Positions 1 through 7,840 of a stretch of DNA of 34,983 bases are shown here, piece by piece. Source of the stretch: Bacteroidaceae bacterium (GTDB lineage Bacteria; Bacteroidota; Bacteroidia; Bacteroidales; Bacteroidaceae); NCBI GenBank assembly GCA_017651245.1, contig JAGCDQ010000075.1, forward strand, positions 1 to 34,983. The letters run 5' to 3'. The notes below the pieces were generated by a model. That model was not told the origin of the DNA and ran no database searches. It was given only the letters and a program-made list of their open reading frames with translations. Position numbers and translations under genes: made by a program. Numbering within the stretch: position 1 is the stretch's first letter; each line of letters begins with the position of its first letter.

Positions 1-1
1 C

Positions 2-922
2 GACCGCATCTCGGAATTTATTGCCGACAACGTGCTGACGAAAGATGAACAGGATTTTAACCAAACCATCATCTATTGTACGCGCGAGACGGCTGTTGCG
101 GATGTGATAAATTGCGCGCGCCGTTACCCGATGATGGCAAAATATCAAGTGGTAATTGTTAAAGAGGCGCAGAATTTGTTAAAAATTGATGAGCTTTCGC
201 TCTATGCACAAAATCCAATGCAGACCACAATTTTGGTGATTTGCTACAAAAATGGCAAGGTGGATGGACGAAAGAAGCTGATTCCTGCCGTCGAGAAGGT
301 GGGCGTCGTGTTTGAAAGCCCCAAACTGAAGGAGGGCATGCTGCCTTCGTTCATTGTGGAGTACCTGACTCGCAAGCAGGTGACCATCGAGGAACGTGCC
401 TGTCTGATGATGGCGGAGAGCGTCGGTTCGGATCTGAACCGTATGGCTGGCGAACTGGACAAGCTCGTGTTGGCTCTTCCAGCAGGGCAGAGTCGCATCA
501 CGACCGACCTCGTGGAACAAAACGTTGGAATCTCTAAAGAGTTCAATTTGTGGGAGTTACGTGCAGCTGTTTCCAATAAGGATGTGGTGAAGGTGAACAA
601 AATCATCTTCAATTTCGACCAGAATCCGAAAGCCAATGCGCCTGTTGCCACCGTGTCGATGCTCTTCAATTTCTTCTCCCAACTGATGCTGGCATATTAT
701 GCGCCAGAGAAGTCGGAGAAGGGGCTGATGGCACAGCTCGACCTGCGTCAAACCTGGCAACTTCGTGAATATACGACTGCCATGCGGAAATACTCGCCGC
801 TCAAGGTGATGCAGATCATCGGGAAATTGCGTGAGACGGATGCTTGCCTCAAAGGAATCAATCGAGGCAATTTGTCGGATGCCGACATCATGCACGAACT
901 CATTTTCTTTCTTCTTCATTGA
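2..922 (+). CDS. holA: DNA polymerase III delta subunit (5' partial)
   Basis: The reading frame is open from base 2 to the stop at 922 and enters from outside the window, so the N-terminus is missing. The first visible residues, DRISEFIADNVLT, fit the segment of HolA just after its Walker-A-like start, and the family is about 340 residues long, so only about 30-40 residues should be missing. HolA is the clamp-loader subunit that opens the beta sliding clamp in the replisome. The visible C-terminal helical part (SVGSDLNRMAGELDKLVLAL and following) is the usual domain II/III region with the LNRMAGELDKL motif. A GTG at 32 is only an internal codon. No promoter is visible and none is expected. 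Identification is by family resemblance. Confidence 0.9.
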   Translation, partial: DRISEFIADNVLTKDEQDFNQTIIYCTRETAVADVINCARRYPMMAKYQVVIVKEAQNLLKIDELSLYAQNPMQTTILVICYKNGKVDGRKKLIPAVEKVGVVFESPKLKEGMLPSFIVEYLTRKQVTIEERACLMMAESVGSDLNRMAGELDKLVLALPAGQSRITTDLVEQNVGISKEFNLWELRAAVSNKDVVKVNKIIFNFDQNPKANAPVATVSMLFNFFSQLMLAYYAPEKSEKGLMAQLDLRQTWQLREYTTAMRKYSPLKVMQIIGKLRETDACLKGINRGNLSDADIMHELIFFLLH

Positions 923-1306
923 TTTTCTCCTGACAACATTTTCAACCCCGTTTATTTTTGTTCAGATGATTCGTCCTAAAAAAATGAAAGACGATTTTTG
1001 TGTGTGCCAGTAGGGTGCCAAAATTTACTTTTGGGGGTCTCCTGAAGGTCAAAATTCTTCAATTTTTTAGCCTCAAAATTGCGAACAAAATCTCTTTCAC
1101 TCTAAAATCCAAACAAAAAATTCAGGGGTGTTTCTTCGGAAAATCAGCACTTTAACCCCTAAAATGCCCTCAAAAAATGAGGCTATTTTCACGAAAAAAT
1201 GCCCTCAAAAGTCTCTGTTCGATTCTCGCAAATTCCGTCTCTTTTTCGACAAAAAGAAGGCTCCGATTTTTTACATTAACAAAAATTAAGAAAGCATAAA
1301 TGGAAA

Positions 1307-1813
1307 TTTACAAAAAGAAAATCGCCTCTTTGTAAATTGTTTTTACAAGTTTCATCGCTTTCGTTTCAGTGCAAGGTTTTATGATGTAAAACACTTTTTG
1401 TTTTTACGTTTTACAAATTAAAGGTTTTACAAATCAAAACCATTGATTATACACCCTTTTTCATCACACTATAATTGTTTGTAAAAACGGAAATTACACG
1501 TTTTTATTGTATGTAAAAGCAAGAACGCCCCGCACTGGCACCGCCTATATACACGCACTTCAAGGGTTTTAACCCATGATGTGGTTATAGGAGCACTCAT
1601 AACGGTATTTTAATCAGTTTATTGCTATCAATATATAAAGTGATGGAAAAGGTCGATTTTACACTTGTTATTTTACAAAGATGTAATATTTACAAAAGGA
1701 AAGATGTATTGCTTTTACAATTTAAAACTTTCAAAATAGAAAAATGAAATTTAAGATTACAAAAAGAAAGCGAAAAATTTTGATGAATGGAAATTATTCC
1801 CTACCTTTGTAAA
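1307..1813. promoter_or_regulatory. Cluster of TTTACAA heptamers upstream of HTH regulator
   Basis: Exact TTTACAA occurs at 1307, 1342, 1410, 1426, 1672, 1689 and 1714, and its complement TTGTAAA at 1330, 1479 and 1807. Two of them form a perfect inverted repeat TTGTAAA-N5-TTTACAA at 1330-1348. The last copy overlaps the -7 element of the downstream promoter. Near copies (ATGTAAA, GATTACAAA) add to the count. This looks like an operator array for a DNA-binding protein, possibly the HTH protein encoded next door. High A+T content inflates chance matches, so the operator role is inference. Confidence 0.4.
1778..1809 (+). promoter_or_regulatory. Bacteroidota-type promoter for HTH gene
   Basis: A -33 TTTTG at 1778-1782 and a -7 TACCTTTG at 1802-1809 are separated by 19 bases, matching the Bacteroidota primary sigma consensus TTTG...TAnnTTTG. 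The coding start follows at 1848 after a leader of about 30 bases that contains GGAAG. Confidence 0.7.
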
Positions 1814-1847
1814 AAATTAGAAAAATACTCATTAAACACGGAAGATC

Positions 1848-2426
1848 ATGACTGATAAGGAAAAAATCGAGTTTATCATCCAAGAAAAGCATCTCAATAA
1901 CACTCAATTTTGCAATGAGGTGTGTATCTCTCCTGGTACCCTCTCTCACATTTTGAGTGGTCGCACCCAACCCACCCTGAACATCCTCAGGAGTATCACC
2001 CAAGCTTTTCCTGATATCAACCCTGCTTGGTTGTTCTATGACAAGGAACCTATCTATCTCGAAACGGACTCTCCCACTCCTGGAGTTGAAGACACAGATG
2101 GTACTTATTTAAATAGTACCCATCCTGAGGAAATGGCTTCATCGGAAGATGGCCAGATGTCTCTTTTCGCCTTTTCCCCCAACTCTACCCCTGCAGCCAA
2201 GGGTTCTAACCCAGGAAACAGTCAAGGAATGGCAGTCCCCACAGCCTCTCCCAATGCGGCTGCATCCCGCCGTACATCGGCATTTCAGCCTGTTTCATCT
2301 CCTTCGCTGAATGTGCAGGAAATCGTGGCGGAAACGCTGAAACAGCAGCAGAAACCCACCCGAAAAGTGGTTGAAGTACGTATTTTCTTTGATGATGGCA
2401 CGTTTGAGACCTTCAGTGCCAACTGA
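1848..2426 (+). CDS. Small HTH (XRE/Cro-like) DNA-binding protein
   Basis: This is a 192-residue protein. Residues 1-65 form a helix-turn-helix domain of the phage-repressor (XRE) type: NNTQFCNEVCISPGTLSHIL is the HTH, followed by GRTQPTLNILRSI and a NPAWLFY segment typical of these domains. The middle (about 75-155) is a Ser/Pro/Ala/Thr-rich linker with no recognisable fold. The last 30 residues (RKVVEVRIFFDDGTFETF) form a short beta motif that I recall in similar Bacteroidales regulators. The start is supported by GGAAG just upstream and by the promoter at 1778-1809. The gene is alone, with a hairpin after its stop. It may bind the TTTACAA cluster in front of it, including a copy over its own -7 box, which would give autoregulation; that is inference. 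No ligand domain is visible. Confidence 0.85.
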   Translation: MTDKEKIEFIIQEKHLNNTQFCNEVCISPGTLSHILSGRTQPTLNILRSITQAFPDINPAWLFYDKEPIYLETDSPTPGVEDTDGTYLNSTHPEEMASSEDGQMSLFAFSPNSTPAAKGSNPGNSQGMAVPTASPNAAASRRTSAFQPVSSPSLNVQEIVAETLKQQQKPTRKVVEVRIFFDDGTFETFSAN

Positions 2427-2457
2427 AAATTGTAACAAAAAATAACAATAGTTAAAG

Positions 2458-2489
2458 AATGCCTACTATTTAACATATTAGTAGGCATT
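2458..2489 (+). terminator. Hairpin after HTH gene
   Basis: AATGCCTACTA at 2458-2468 pairs perfectly with TAGTAGGCATT at 2479-2489 around a 10-base loop. It lies 32 bases after the stop of the HTH gene and is followed by TACTTTATATA, a weak T-tract. Confidence 0.6.
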
Positions 2490-2610
2490 TACTTTATATA
2501 TACTTAATTTGATTTTGTTCAAAAAACGTCACTTACTAGAAATTTGAGGTTTTTTTTCTGATTCAAATGATGTTTTCATCAGGTTTGAATGAAAAAAGGA
2601 GCTCAAAAAC

Positions 2611-2636
2611 AAAAAAAAGGAGCCCCAATGACTCCT
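2611..2636 (-). terminator. Terminator downstream of tRNA-Arg
   Basis: Read on the minus strand, AGGAG...CTCCT (plus-strand 2618-2636) forms a short stem followed by a run of eight T, a few bases beyond the tRNA 3' end. Confidence 0.65.
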
Positions 2637-2643
2637 GACGAAG

Positions 2644-2717
2644 TGACTCGGATGGGACTCAAACCCATGACCTGCAGAACCGGAATCTGACGCTCTATTC
2701 AACTGAGCTACCGAGCC
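2644..2717 (-). tRNA. tRNA-Arg (anticodon CCG)
   Basis: The minus strand folds as a 74-base tRNA. The acceptor arm is GGCTCGG/CCGAGTC with one G-T pair and discriminator A. The D stem is GCTC/GAGC, the anticodon stem CAGA/TCTG carries the loop TTCCGGT, and the T arm is ATGGG/CCCAT with loop TTTGAGT. The anticodon CCG reads the Arg codon CGG. CCA is not encoded, so it would be added after transcription. A T-run terminator follows. Confidence 0.93.
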
Positions 2718-2787
2718 ATTGATGTTGCATTTCGGCGGCAAAGTTAAGGATTTTTATCGATATTATTAATTTTATTGTTGATTTTTG

Positions 2788-2818
2788 TTTGAATTTTGGA
2801 TTTTATGTGGTACTTTTG
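2788..2818 (+). promoter_or_regulatory. Bacteroidota-type promoter for OmpA-like gene
   Basis: TTTG at 2788-2791 and TACTTTTG at 2811-2818 are 19 bases apart. The coding start chosen for the OmpA-like gene (2848) lies 29 bases downstream, which argues against the earlier in-frame TTG at 2785 because that lies inside the promoter. Confidence 0.7.
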
Positions 2819-2847
2819 CAAGTATAACACGTAAAAATCACGTAGGA

Positions 2848-4029
2848 ATGAAGAGATTTTTGATGAAATTGATCGCGACGATGTGTCTGCTTGCGTGTGT
2901 TTTGGCGGCATCGGCTCAATTATATGACGCTCCCAAGCACAAGCATGGTGACTGGTATATGGGTGTGGGAGGAGGTTTCAGTCAGTCGCTGGCAGAGAAT
3001 GCTGATGCAACCGACTTTATCTTCCATCAGCTGCCGTCTGTTGATTTTGTGTTGGGACATAATTTCTCACCATCCTTTGGTGTACAACTCGATGCTGGTA
3101 TTACGACGCAGGTGTCACGATGCAGCGAAGCGGCTGCCCACGCGATGCCAGAGGTGTATGGTAACGGACGTTATTCGTTCAAATTCCTCAGCGCTTCGCT
3201 CTCTGGTGTTGTCAATCTGACCAACGTATTCTTCGGCTATGATGCAGACCGTCCTGTCACATGGGGACTCACCTTTGGTGCTGGTGCCATTCATACCTTC
3301 GGTTTTGAGGAAAAGCTGGCGAAATGGAATGTGACGCCTAATGCGGAGAAACCTTATTATCCAGTCAATAAAGACGGTGGAAAATATATCACAGGTCATG
3401 CGGGTTTGCAGATGGGAATTCGTTTGAACGAGCCTTGGGACATCCTCGTGGATTTGCGTGCCAATGCCACAGACAACAAGTACAATGGTGCTTCCAACGG
3501 CAACAGCATTGACTTTTATCTGGACTTGATGGTCAATTTCGTCTATCACTTCAAGAACGGCAAGCAGCAGTTGCGCCGTTTCCGTTTGCCTCCGAAGGAG
3601 CCGTTTGTTGACCCCGTGCTGATTGACCATACACGAGATTATAAAGAGACGGTTCGATATGGAGAGGCGATGTACACGGAAATTCCGTTCTATTCGGGTT
3701 TCCACTACCTGAATACCACTACGAGCAAACGTGTGGAGTTTGTGGCGAAATTCCTTCAGTCACACCCCTTGGTGAACCTTAATATTGTGGGACACCCAGA
3801 CATCATTCCTGATGAGGATGAGGAGTATCATCGTGACTTGGCTGAGAAGCGTGCAGAAGCCGTCCGACAGGCACTTGTGCTGAACTATCACGTTGACCCG
3901 ACACGCCTGCGCACATCCATTGACAACAAGGCGCTGCAGTCGTTCAAGACGGTGCGTGAATGGGTGCCTGCTGTGAACTTCATCATGGAAGACCCAGGTG
4001 ATGAAATTCCTACAACGGACAAGAAGTAG
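2848..4029 (+). CDS. OmpA-family outer-membrane protein
   Basis: The protein has 393 residues from the ATG at 2848, which follows TAGGAA and begins a signal peptide (MKRFLMKLIATMCLLACVLA, ending near ASAQ). An upstream in-frame TTG at 2785 lies inside the promoter and is rejected. Residues 30-250 have the alternating, aromatic- and glycine-rich pattern of an outer-membrane beta-barrel. The C-terminal part (about 290-385) resembles an OmpA-like peptidoglycan-binding domain, with VGHPDI near residue 313 and DLAEKRAEAV then RLRTSIDN after it. The usual second Asp/Arg pattern is altered, so peptidoglycan binding is likely but not certain. The protein probably anchors the outer membrane to the cell wall. 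It is a single gene with its own promoter, and two inverted repeats lie after the stop. Confidence 0.85.
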   Translation: MKRFLMKLIATMCLLACVLAASAQLYDAPKHKHGDWYMGVGGGFSQSLAENADATDFIFHQLPSVDFVLGHNFSPSFGVQLDAGITTQVSRCSEAAAHAMPEVYGNGRYSFKFLSASLSGVVNLTNVFFGYDADRPVTWGLTFGAGAIHTFGFEEKLAKWNVTPNAEKPYYPVNKDGGKYITGHAGLQMGIRLNEPWDILVDLRANATDNKYNGASNGNSIDFYLDLMVNFVYHFKNGKQQLRRFRLPPKEPFVDPVLIDHTRDYKETVRYGEAMYTEIPFYSGFHYLNTTTSKRVEFVAKFLQSHPLVNLNIVGHPDIIPDEDEEYHRDLAEKRAEAVRQALVLNYHVDPTRLRTSIDNKALQSFKTVREWVPAVNFIMEDPGDEIPTTDKK

Positions 4030-4030
4030 G

Positions 4031-4051
4031 TTTGAGGTTGGAGATTTGAGG
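4031..4051. repeat. Heptanucleotide repeat, 3 units
   Basis: TTTGAGG-TTGGAGA-TTTGAGG directly follows the OmpA-like stop. It is the reverse complement of the YCTCMAA heptamer family found in coding DNA at 7257-7326 and 25192-25219 and between genes at 26081-26094. Confidence 0.6.
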
Positions 4052-4055
4052 TTTA

Positions 4056-4166
4056 TTGCGGCAAGCCGCCGAAGGAAAAACAGGTAAAAATAGGGAAAAA
4101 TAAATAAAAATATTTTTTATATCTTTACTTGTTTTTTTATATTTTTTCTTCGGCGGCTTGCCGCAA
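4056..4166. repeat. 111-base element with 19-bp perfect inverted ends
   Basis: TTGCGGCAAGCCGCCGAAG at 4056-4074 is repeated inverted at 4148-4166 with no mismatch. Between them is very AT-rich DNA. Each end also folds on itself (GCGGC-AA-GCCGC). No target-site duplication and no reading frame are visible. It sits between convergent genes, so it may be a MITE-like insertion, an RNA-stabilising or termination structure, or both. Confidence 0.7.
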
Positions 4167-4185
4167 CTTCTATTTAACGATAAAT

Positions 4186-4216
4186 AAAAGAGGCGGTCTT
4201 GGGGACCGTCTCTTTT
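4186..4216. terminator. Bidirectional terminator between convergent genes
   Basis: AAAAGAGGCGGTC at 4186-4198 pairs with GACCGTCTCTTTT at 4204-4216 (13 bp, one G-T) around a TTGGG loop. The stem has A-rich and T-rich arms, so it can stop transcription from both the OmpA-like gene and the GH127 gene. Confidence 0.8.
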
Positions 4217-4234
4217 GTGTTTATAGGGGTTTGC

Positions 4235-6661
4235 TTATTTCTTCAGGAGTCGCAGGTAGTAGAGACCTGGACACATGGTGTTGGGCGATGCGACGATGCG
4301 GAAGGTGAGCTTCTTCTTCACGTTGCCCTTGCTGTCGAGGAGCATGGATTCTGGGATGGCGTACTCGACGTTGAAGAATCCCTGTTCGTCAGCACCTCTC
4401 ATGCGCTGCTGGATGGTGATGTCGCCCAGTTTCTGGTCGTCGATGAAAATGTCGGCTGTGCGTCCACGATCGGAAGTGATGAAGCGGAGCAAGAGGGAAA
4501 CATCGTTCTTGATGCCTTCCGTGTTCTCGATGACATACTGGATGTACTCGCCGTTCTTGGCATCACGATAGTTCTCACCACGATAGCTGCCGCTGGTGGA
4601 GCCTGTGGAATACTTCACTTCGTGTCCTGCCTCGCTCTGCTGTTCGCCTGTAGCCACATAGTCGAGGGTGCGTGCCTGCAATGCCTGCTCTTCAGCGTCC
4701 TTGCGACCCATATCGGAGTTCGCATATTCCTCTTTGGTTCCCTGGAAGAAATAGCAGGAGTAGCGTGAATGCTGAATGCTGTAGAAAGGTTCAAGTGGCA
4801 GGGTGCCCTTGTCTGTGGTGAGTGAGAAACTCAGCTTGCTCAGGTCGTTCACCTTGATGTTGCTCAGCACCTCAGAACGGTTGCCGATAAGGAGTGGGGC
4901 AGAAGAGAGCGGCTTGGCGTTGGCACGTGCGCCTGGAGAGTGATCCATACGACCCTCACCACCATATTCATTGGGCAGTTGAGCCTCTGTGGCAAGGCGT
5001 GCGCCCAAGAGGATAGGACCATACTTGAAGGCGATGTAGCTCTTGTAGTCAGGGCATTCCTCATAGCGGAGCTGCATAGGGAGATCCACCTCAATCATGT
5101 CGCCTGCCTTCCACTTCTTGGTGTAGCAAGTGTAAGAACCTTTGCCGTCTGCGCTTGCCCATGATGGTTTGCGGATAGCGAGGGTGAACTTGCCGCCTTT
5201 GGTGATGAAGATGCGGCTTCTCTGCTCGTAAGGGAAGGCAGTTTCCTGACGAATGCCAAACTTCTTTGACTTCAGTTCGCTGGCTGTGAAGAGATTCACA
5301 TAGAGTGTGTCGTTGGTGGCACTATGGGTGTAGATGAAGTGTCCGTATTTGCTGTGGTTCTCCATACCTGTACCCACGCAGCACCACATACCCTGATTCA
5401 CCTGTGAATAGATGCGATAGGAGAGAGGACGCAGGGAAGTGAAATACACGTAACCACCTGTCTCTGGGTCTTGTGTGGACATGATGTGGTTCCACATCGT
5501 TGCCTCGTAGAAGTCGGCATATTTCGCTTCGTGAGTGTCGTCGAAGAGGTCTTCTGTGAGTTTCAGCATATTGTTGGAATTGCAAGACTCAGGACCTTCC
5601 ATGTTGTTGATGTAGAGCTGGCCGTTCTGATGGCTCTGGAAGTGCTCGCTGATGGAGTTTCCACCAATGCAGACCGTACGATTCTGTGCCACATCTGTCC
5701 AGAAGTTCAGTACAGCGTTGCGATAGTCCGTCAGGCTCTTGTCTTCCTGCCAAGCACGCTCGAAACCGATGTACTTAGGCACTTGTGTGTTGGCGTGCTT
5801 GCCATCGAGGAAGGTGGGGTTGAAGGTCTTCATGCCGTCAATCATCTGACGGTGGCTGTACTTCTTGGCTGCCTCCAGATACTTCTTGTCACTAAAAATC
5901 TTGTAGGCGTCCACCAGCGTCTCGTTCATACCTCCGTGCTCAGAACCCAGCACCTGCTGCATCTGCTCGTCGGAGAGCTTGCTCACGAGGTTCACACTCC
6001 AGTCGGACAAACCTCTGAACAATTCCTTCGCCAATGGGCTGCCTGTGTAGAGATAGGCGTCACGCAAACCAGCCAAGACCTTGTGCTGGCAGTAGAAAGG
6101 CACCCAACCGCCAGAACGACGGAAATCATTGATTTCTCCAGCATAGAGACTGGTCCAGATGTGGTTGAGTGGCTGTCCACCAATAAAGCCCTTCAGACCC
6201 TTCGTGTCGTCCTTGTAGGCATCCTGACAGTCCTTCATGATGTTGAGGCAGTGATCCAGCTTCTCCTTCATCTTGGCTTTCATGCTTGCATCGTTGGTGG
6301 CAGCATAAGCCAATGCGAGAGCGGATACATAATGTCCTCCCACATGACCGCTGAGGTCGAAACCAGCATCGCCACCCCAGTTGGGGAAGTTCGGGTGCTT
6401 CTCCTCCCAACCGTTATACTTGGAAGAAGGATTCTTGGATAATCCTGCCTGACGGATGAAGGGAGTCATCAGACGATCTGCGTCATACTCCAGGAGGAGC
6501 TTGTCGTTCGTCTCCATCATCTTCTTCATCGGACCATCGAGAAGTGTCACCTCTGAGAGATTGAAATGCTGTGGATAGATTTCGCTTTGTGCGGCAACAT
6601 GGTTGGGGCATACTGTAAATGCCGTCGCCGCCATTGTGATAGATAGTAATTTCTTAAACAT
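4235..6661 (-). CDS. GH127 (DUF1680) beta-L-arabinofuranosidase-like enzyme
   Basis: The protein has 808 residues from the ATG at 6661, which begins a signal peptide (MFKKLLSITMAATAFTVC, cleaved near AAQS). A longer in-frame start at 6697 would add 12 residues and overlaps the -7 promoter box, so it is rejected. Residues about 30-600 match the GH127 (alpha/alpha)6 barrel: WGGDAGFDLSGHVGGHYVSA, GGQPLNHIWTSLYAGEI and SEHGGMNETL. In characterised GH127 enzymes a Zn-bound cysteine is the nucleophile, with a Glu-x-Cys and a Cys-Cys pair. Here these would be E358-S-C360 and C427-C428 (MWCCVGTGMENHSKYG), with E339 in the GGNSISEHF segment as possible acid/base. The last 200 residues form beta-rich accessory domains. 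It is likely a periplasmic enzyme releasing L-arabinofuranose or related sugars from plant glycans. It is monocistronic; no SusC/SusD pair is nearby. Confidence 0.9.
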   Translation of the reverse strand: MFKKLLSITMAATAFTVCPNHVAAQSEIYPQHFNLSEVTLLDGPMKKMMETNDKLLLEYDADRLMTPFIRQAGLSKNPSSKYNGWEEKHPNFPNWGGDAGFDLSGHVGGHYVSALALAYAATNDASMKAKMKEKLDHCLNIMKDCQDAYKDDTKGLKGFIGGQPLNHIWTSLYAGEINDFRRSGGWVPFYCQHKVLAGLRDAYLYTGSPLAKELFRGLSDWSVNLVSKLSDEQMQQVLGSEHGGMNETLVDAYKIFSDKKYLEAAKKYSHRQMIDGMKTFNPTFLDGKHANTQVPKYIGFERAWQEDKSLTDYRNAVLNFWTDVAQNRTVCIGGNSISEHFQSHQNGQLYINNMEGPESCNSNNMLKLTEDLFDDTHEAKYADFYEATMWNHIMSTQDPETGGYVYFTSLRPLSYRIYSQVNQGMWCCVGTGMENHSKYGHFIYTHSATNDTLYVNLFTASELKSKKFGIRQETAFPYEQRSRIFITKGGKFTLAIRKPSWASADGKGSYTCYTKKWKAGDMIEVDLPMQLRYEECPDYKSYIAFKYGPILLGARLATEAQLPNEYGGEGRMDHSPGARANAKPLSSAPLLIGNRSEVLSNIKVNDLSKLSFSLTTDKGTLPLEPFYSIQHSRYSCYFFQGTKEEYANSDMGRKDAEEQALQARTLDYVATGEQQSEAGHEVKYSTGSTSGSYRGENYRDAKNGEYIQYVIENTEGIKNDVSLLLRFITSDRGRTADIFIDDQKLGDITIQQRMRGADEQGFFNVEYAIPESMLLDSKGNVKKKLTFRIVASPNTMCPGLYYLRLLKK

Positions 6662-6694
6662 AGGTCTGTTTGAGTAAAGTTCTATAATTGAGTG

Positions 6695-6702
6695 CAAAGG
6701 TA
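6695..6702 (-). promoter_or_regulatory. -7 element for GH127 gene
   Basis: TACCTTTG on the minus strand, 33 bases before the ATG at 6661. No clear TTTG was found at the expected -33 distance. Confidence 0.5.
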
Positions 6703-6808
6703 CGTCTTTTTTGTCAAATATCGTTGTGCCTGTGTTACATTATTTATTTTATAGGTTACAACAGAAAGAAATCTCAGGAAAGTCTTGTGAGGTTCTTGGA
6801 AAAAATCG

Positions 6809-6816
6809 TAACTTTG
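6809..6816 (+). promoter_or_regulatory. -7 element for ATP-grasp-like gene
   Basis: TAACTTTG ends only 4 bases before the ATG at 6821, with a loose CTTG at 6784-6787 as possible -33. If functional, transcription would start at or next to the ATG, giving a leaderless or nearly leaderless mRNA. Confidence 0.45.
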
Positions 6817-6820
6817 TGGT

Positions 6821-7840
6821 ATGAAACTGCCAAGCATCTTTAATTGTTCCAATGATATGGCTTTGGCTGCCAATGTGCGCCAGTACCGTCCTCCCAAGCG
6901 TATTCAGCAGATGGAGACGGATTTGGCGGCTTTGGCGCAGGTGTGGGAGAACACGCCATTTGCTGGTCCTTGGGGATGGAGCCTTGCCACCAAACAGCGG
7001 TACAGGCAGAGGGGTGTGGCTGAAGAGTTGTTGCCATCGGACGAGTGGCTTGCTGAATTGAGACGACTGTCCAGCAGGGAATTTGCGTGCCGATATATCA
7101 AAGAACTGTTAGGGAAGATGAAGGATGAAAGGTTGTTGGGAAGTGAGATGAGGTGGGTCGATAAAAACAACCTTAACGATAACCTGAACCCTAACGGTCC
7201 ACTCATCTTCAAATCCCCTTGGTCATCATCAGGCAGAGGGGTGTTTGTGGAAAAAACCTCAAACCTCCAATCTCCAATCTCAAACCTCCAACCTCAAACC
7301 TCCAACCTCAAATCTCCAACCTCCAACCGTCTCCATGGTTTCCTCTTTTCTCAAGGTGGTTATGTGGTGGACAGGTTCTACGAGGACAAGGTGTTGGACT
7401 TTGCAATGGAGTTTTATGTGCATGAGGACAGGAAGGTGGAGTTCTTGGGATGGTCTGTGTTCCATGCGAGTGAGAATGGGGCGTATGGGTATAATTATGT
7501 GGAGAGTCAGGAGGAGTTGGTGGGGAGAATTTTGAATGGGGAGAATGGACTTGATGGGTTGGATGGAGAGTTTTTGGGGAGACTCGTTCGGTATCATCAG
7601 GAACATCTGGCAAAGACGGGGTATCGGGGACCAGTGGGTATTGATATGCTCAAGACGGTTGATGGGCGTGTACATCCTTGTCTCGAAATCAATTTCCGCA
7701 TGAATATGGGCATTCTTGCCTTGCTGTTGTATGCGCAGTATGGAGCTGATTGCACGAAACAATTAACCCCTCTCAATCCCAATGGTTTTGAGGCATTGGT
7801 TGAGAAGGGTAAACTGATGATTGCTTATCGTCGGCAATAA
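6821..7840 (+). CDS. ATP-grasp-like conserved protein with heptamer-repeat insert
   Basis: This is a 339-residue cytoplasmic protein. It opens with FNCSNDMALA, the counterpart of the FNPENDLALA start of a Bacteroidota family of uncharacterised ATP-grasp-like proteins, which fixes the ATG at 6821. KSPWSSSGRGVFV (131-143) resembles the flexible glycine-rich nucleotide loop. GPVGIDML (270-277) and CLEINFRMNMG (287-297) match the ATP-grasp C-terminal segment with metal-binding Glu and Asn. Substrate and product are unknown. Residues 146-169 (SNLQ/SNLK-type low complexity) are encoded by ten tandem heptanucleotides inserted right after the nucleotide loop, and are probably a surface loop. The stop abuts the stop of the opposite-strand GHL10 gene with no gap. 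The repeat makes the gene a candidate for slippage. Confidence 0.75.
   Translation: MKLPSIFNCSNDMALAANVRQYRPPKRIQQMETDLAALAQVWENTPFAGPWGWSLATKQRYRQRGVAEELLPSDEWLAELRRLSSREFACRYIKELLGKMKDERLLGSEMRWVDKNNLNDNLNPNGPLIFKSPWSSSGRGVFVEKTSNLQSPISNLQPQTSNLKSPTSNRLHGFLFSQGGYVVDRFYEDKVLDFAMEFYVHEDRKVEFLGWSVFHASENGAYGYNYVESQEELVGRILNGENGLDGLDGEFLGRLVRYHQEHLAKTGYRGPVGIDMLKTVDGRVHPCLEINFRMNMGILALLLYAQYGADCTKQLTPLNPNGFEALVEKGKLMIAYRRQ
7257..7326. repeat. Ten-unit heptanucleotide tandem repeat inside a gene
   Basis: Units of the form YCTC(A/C)AA follow without gaps: CCTCAAA, CCTCCAA, TCTCCAA, TCTCAAA, CCTCCAA, CCTCAAA, CCTCCAA, CCTCAAA, TCTCCAA, CCTCCAA. No unit order creates a stop in the reading frame used. 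Gain or loss of one unit shifts the frame, since seven is not a multiple of three. Confidence 0.9.

Larger units (their letters stand above)
923..1847. other. 925-base AT-rich intergenic region
   Basis: No credible gene is present on either strand. The first half holds a 15-base direct repeat, AAAATGCCCTCAAAA, at 1161-1175 and 1196-1210. The second half is crowded with the heptamer TTTACAA and its complement (separate entry), and has a short palindrome GGGTTTTAACCC at 1564-1575. The region ends in the promoter of the HTH gene at 1848. It could be a regulatory region or the remains of decayed genes; nothing in it was recognised as a known RNA. Confidence 0.6.

Noticed and set aside
2529-2741. 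Open frame on the minus strand over the tRNA
   Set aside because: It is a translation of the tRNA-Arg and its terminator.
2785-2847. Upstream TTG start of the OmpA-like gene
   Set aside because: It lies inside the promoter, and the signal peptide starts at 2848.
4056-4166. Insertion sequence
   Set aside because: No transposase frame and no target-site duplication.
5471-6442. 323-codon plus-strand frame opposite the GH127 gene
   Set aside because: Antisense shadow of a well-matched enzyme gene; no protein-like motifs.
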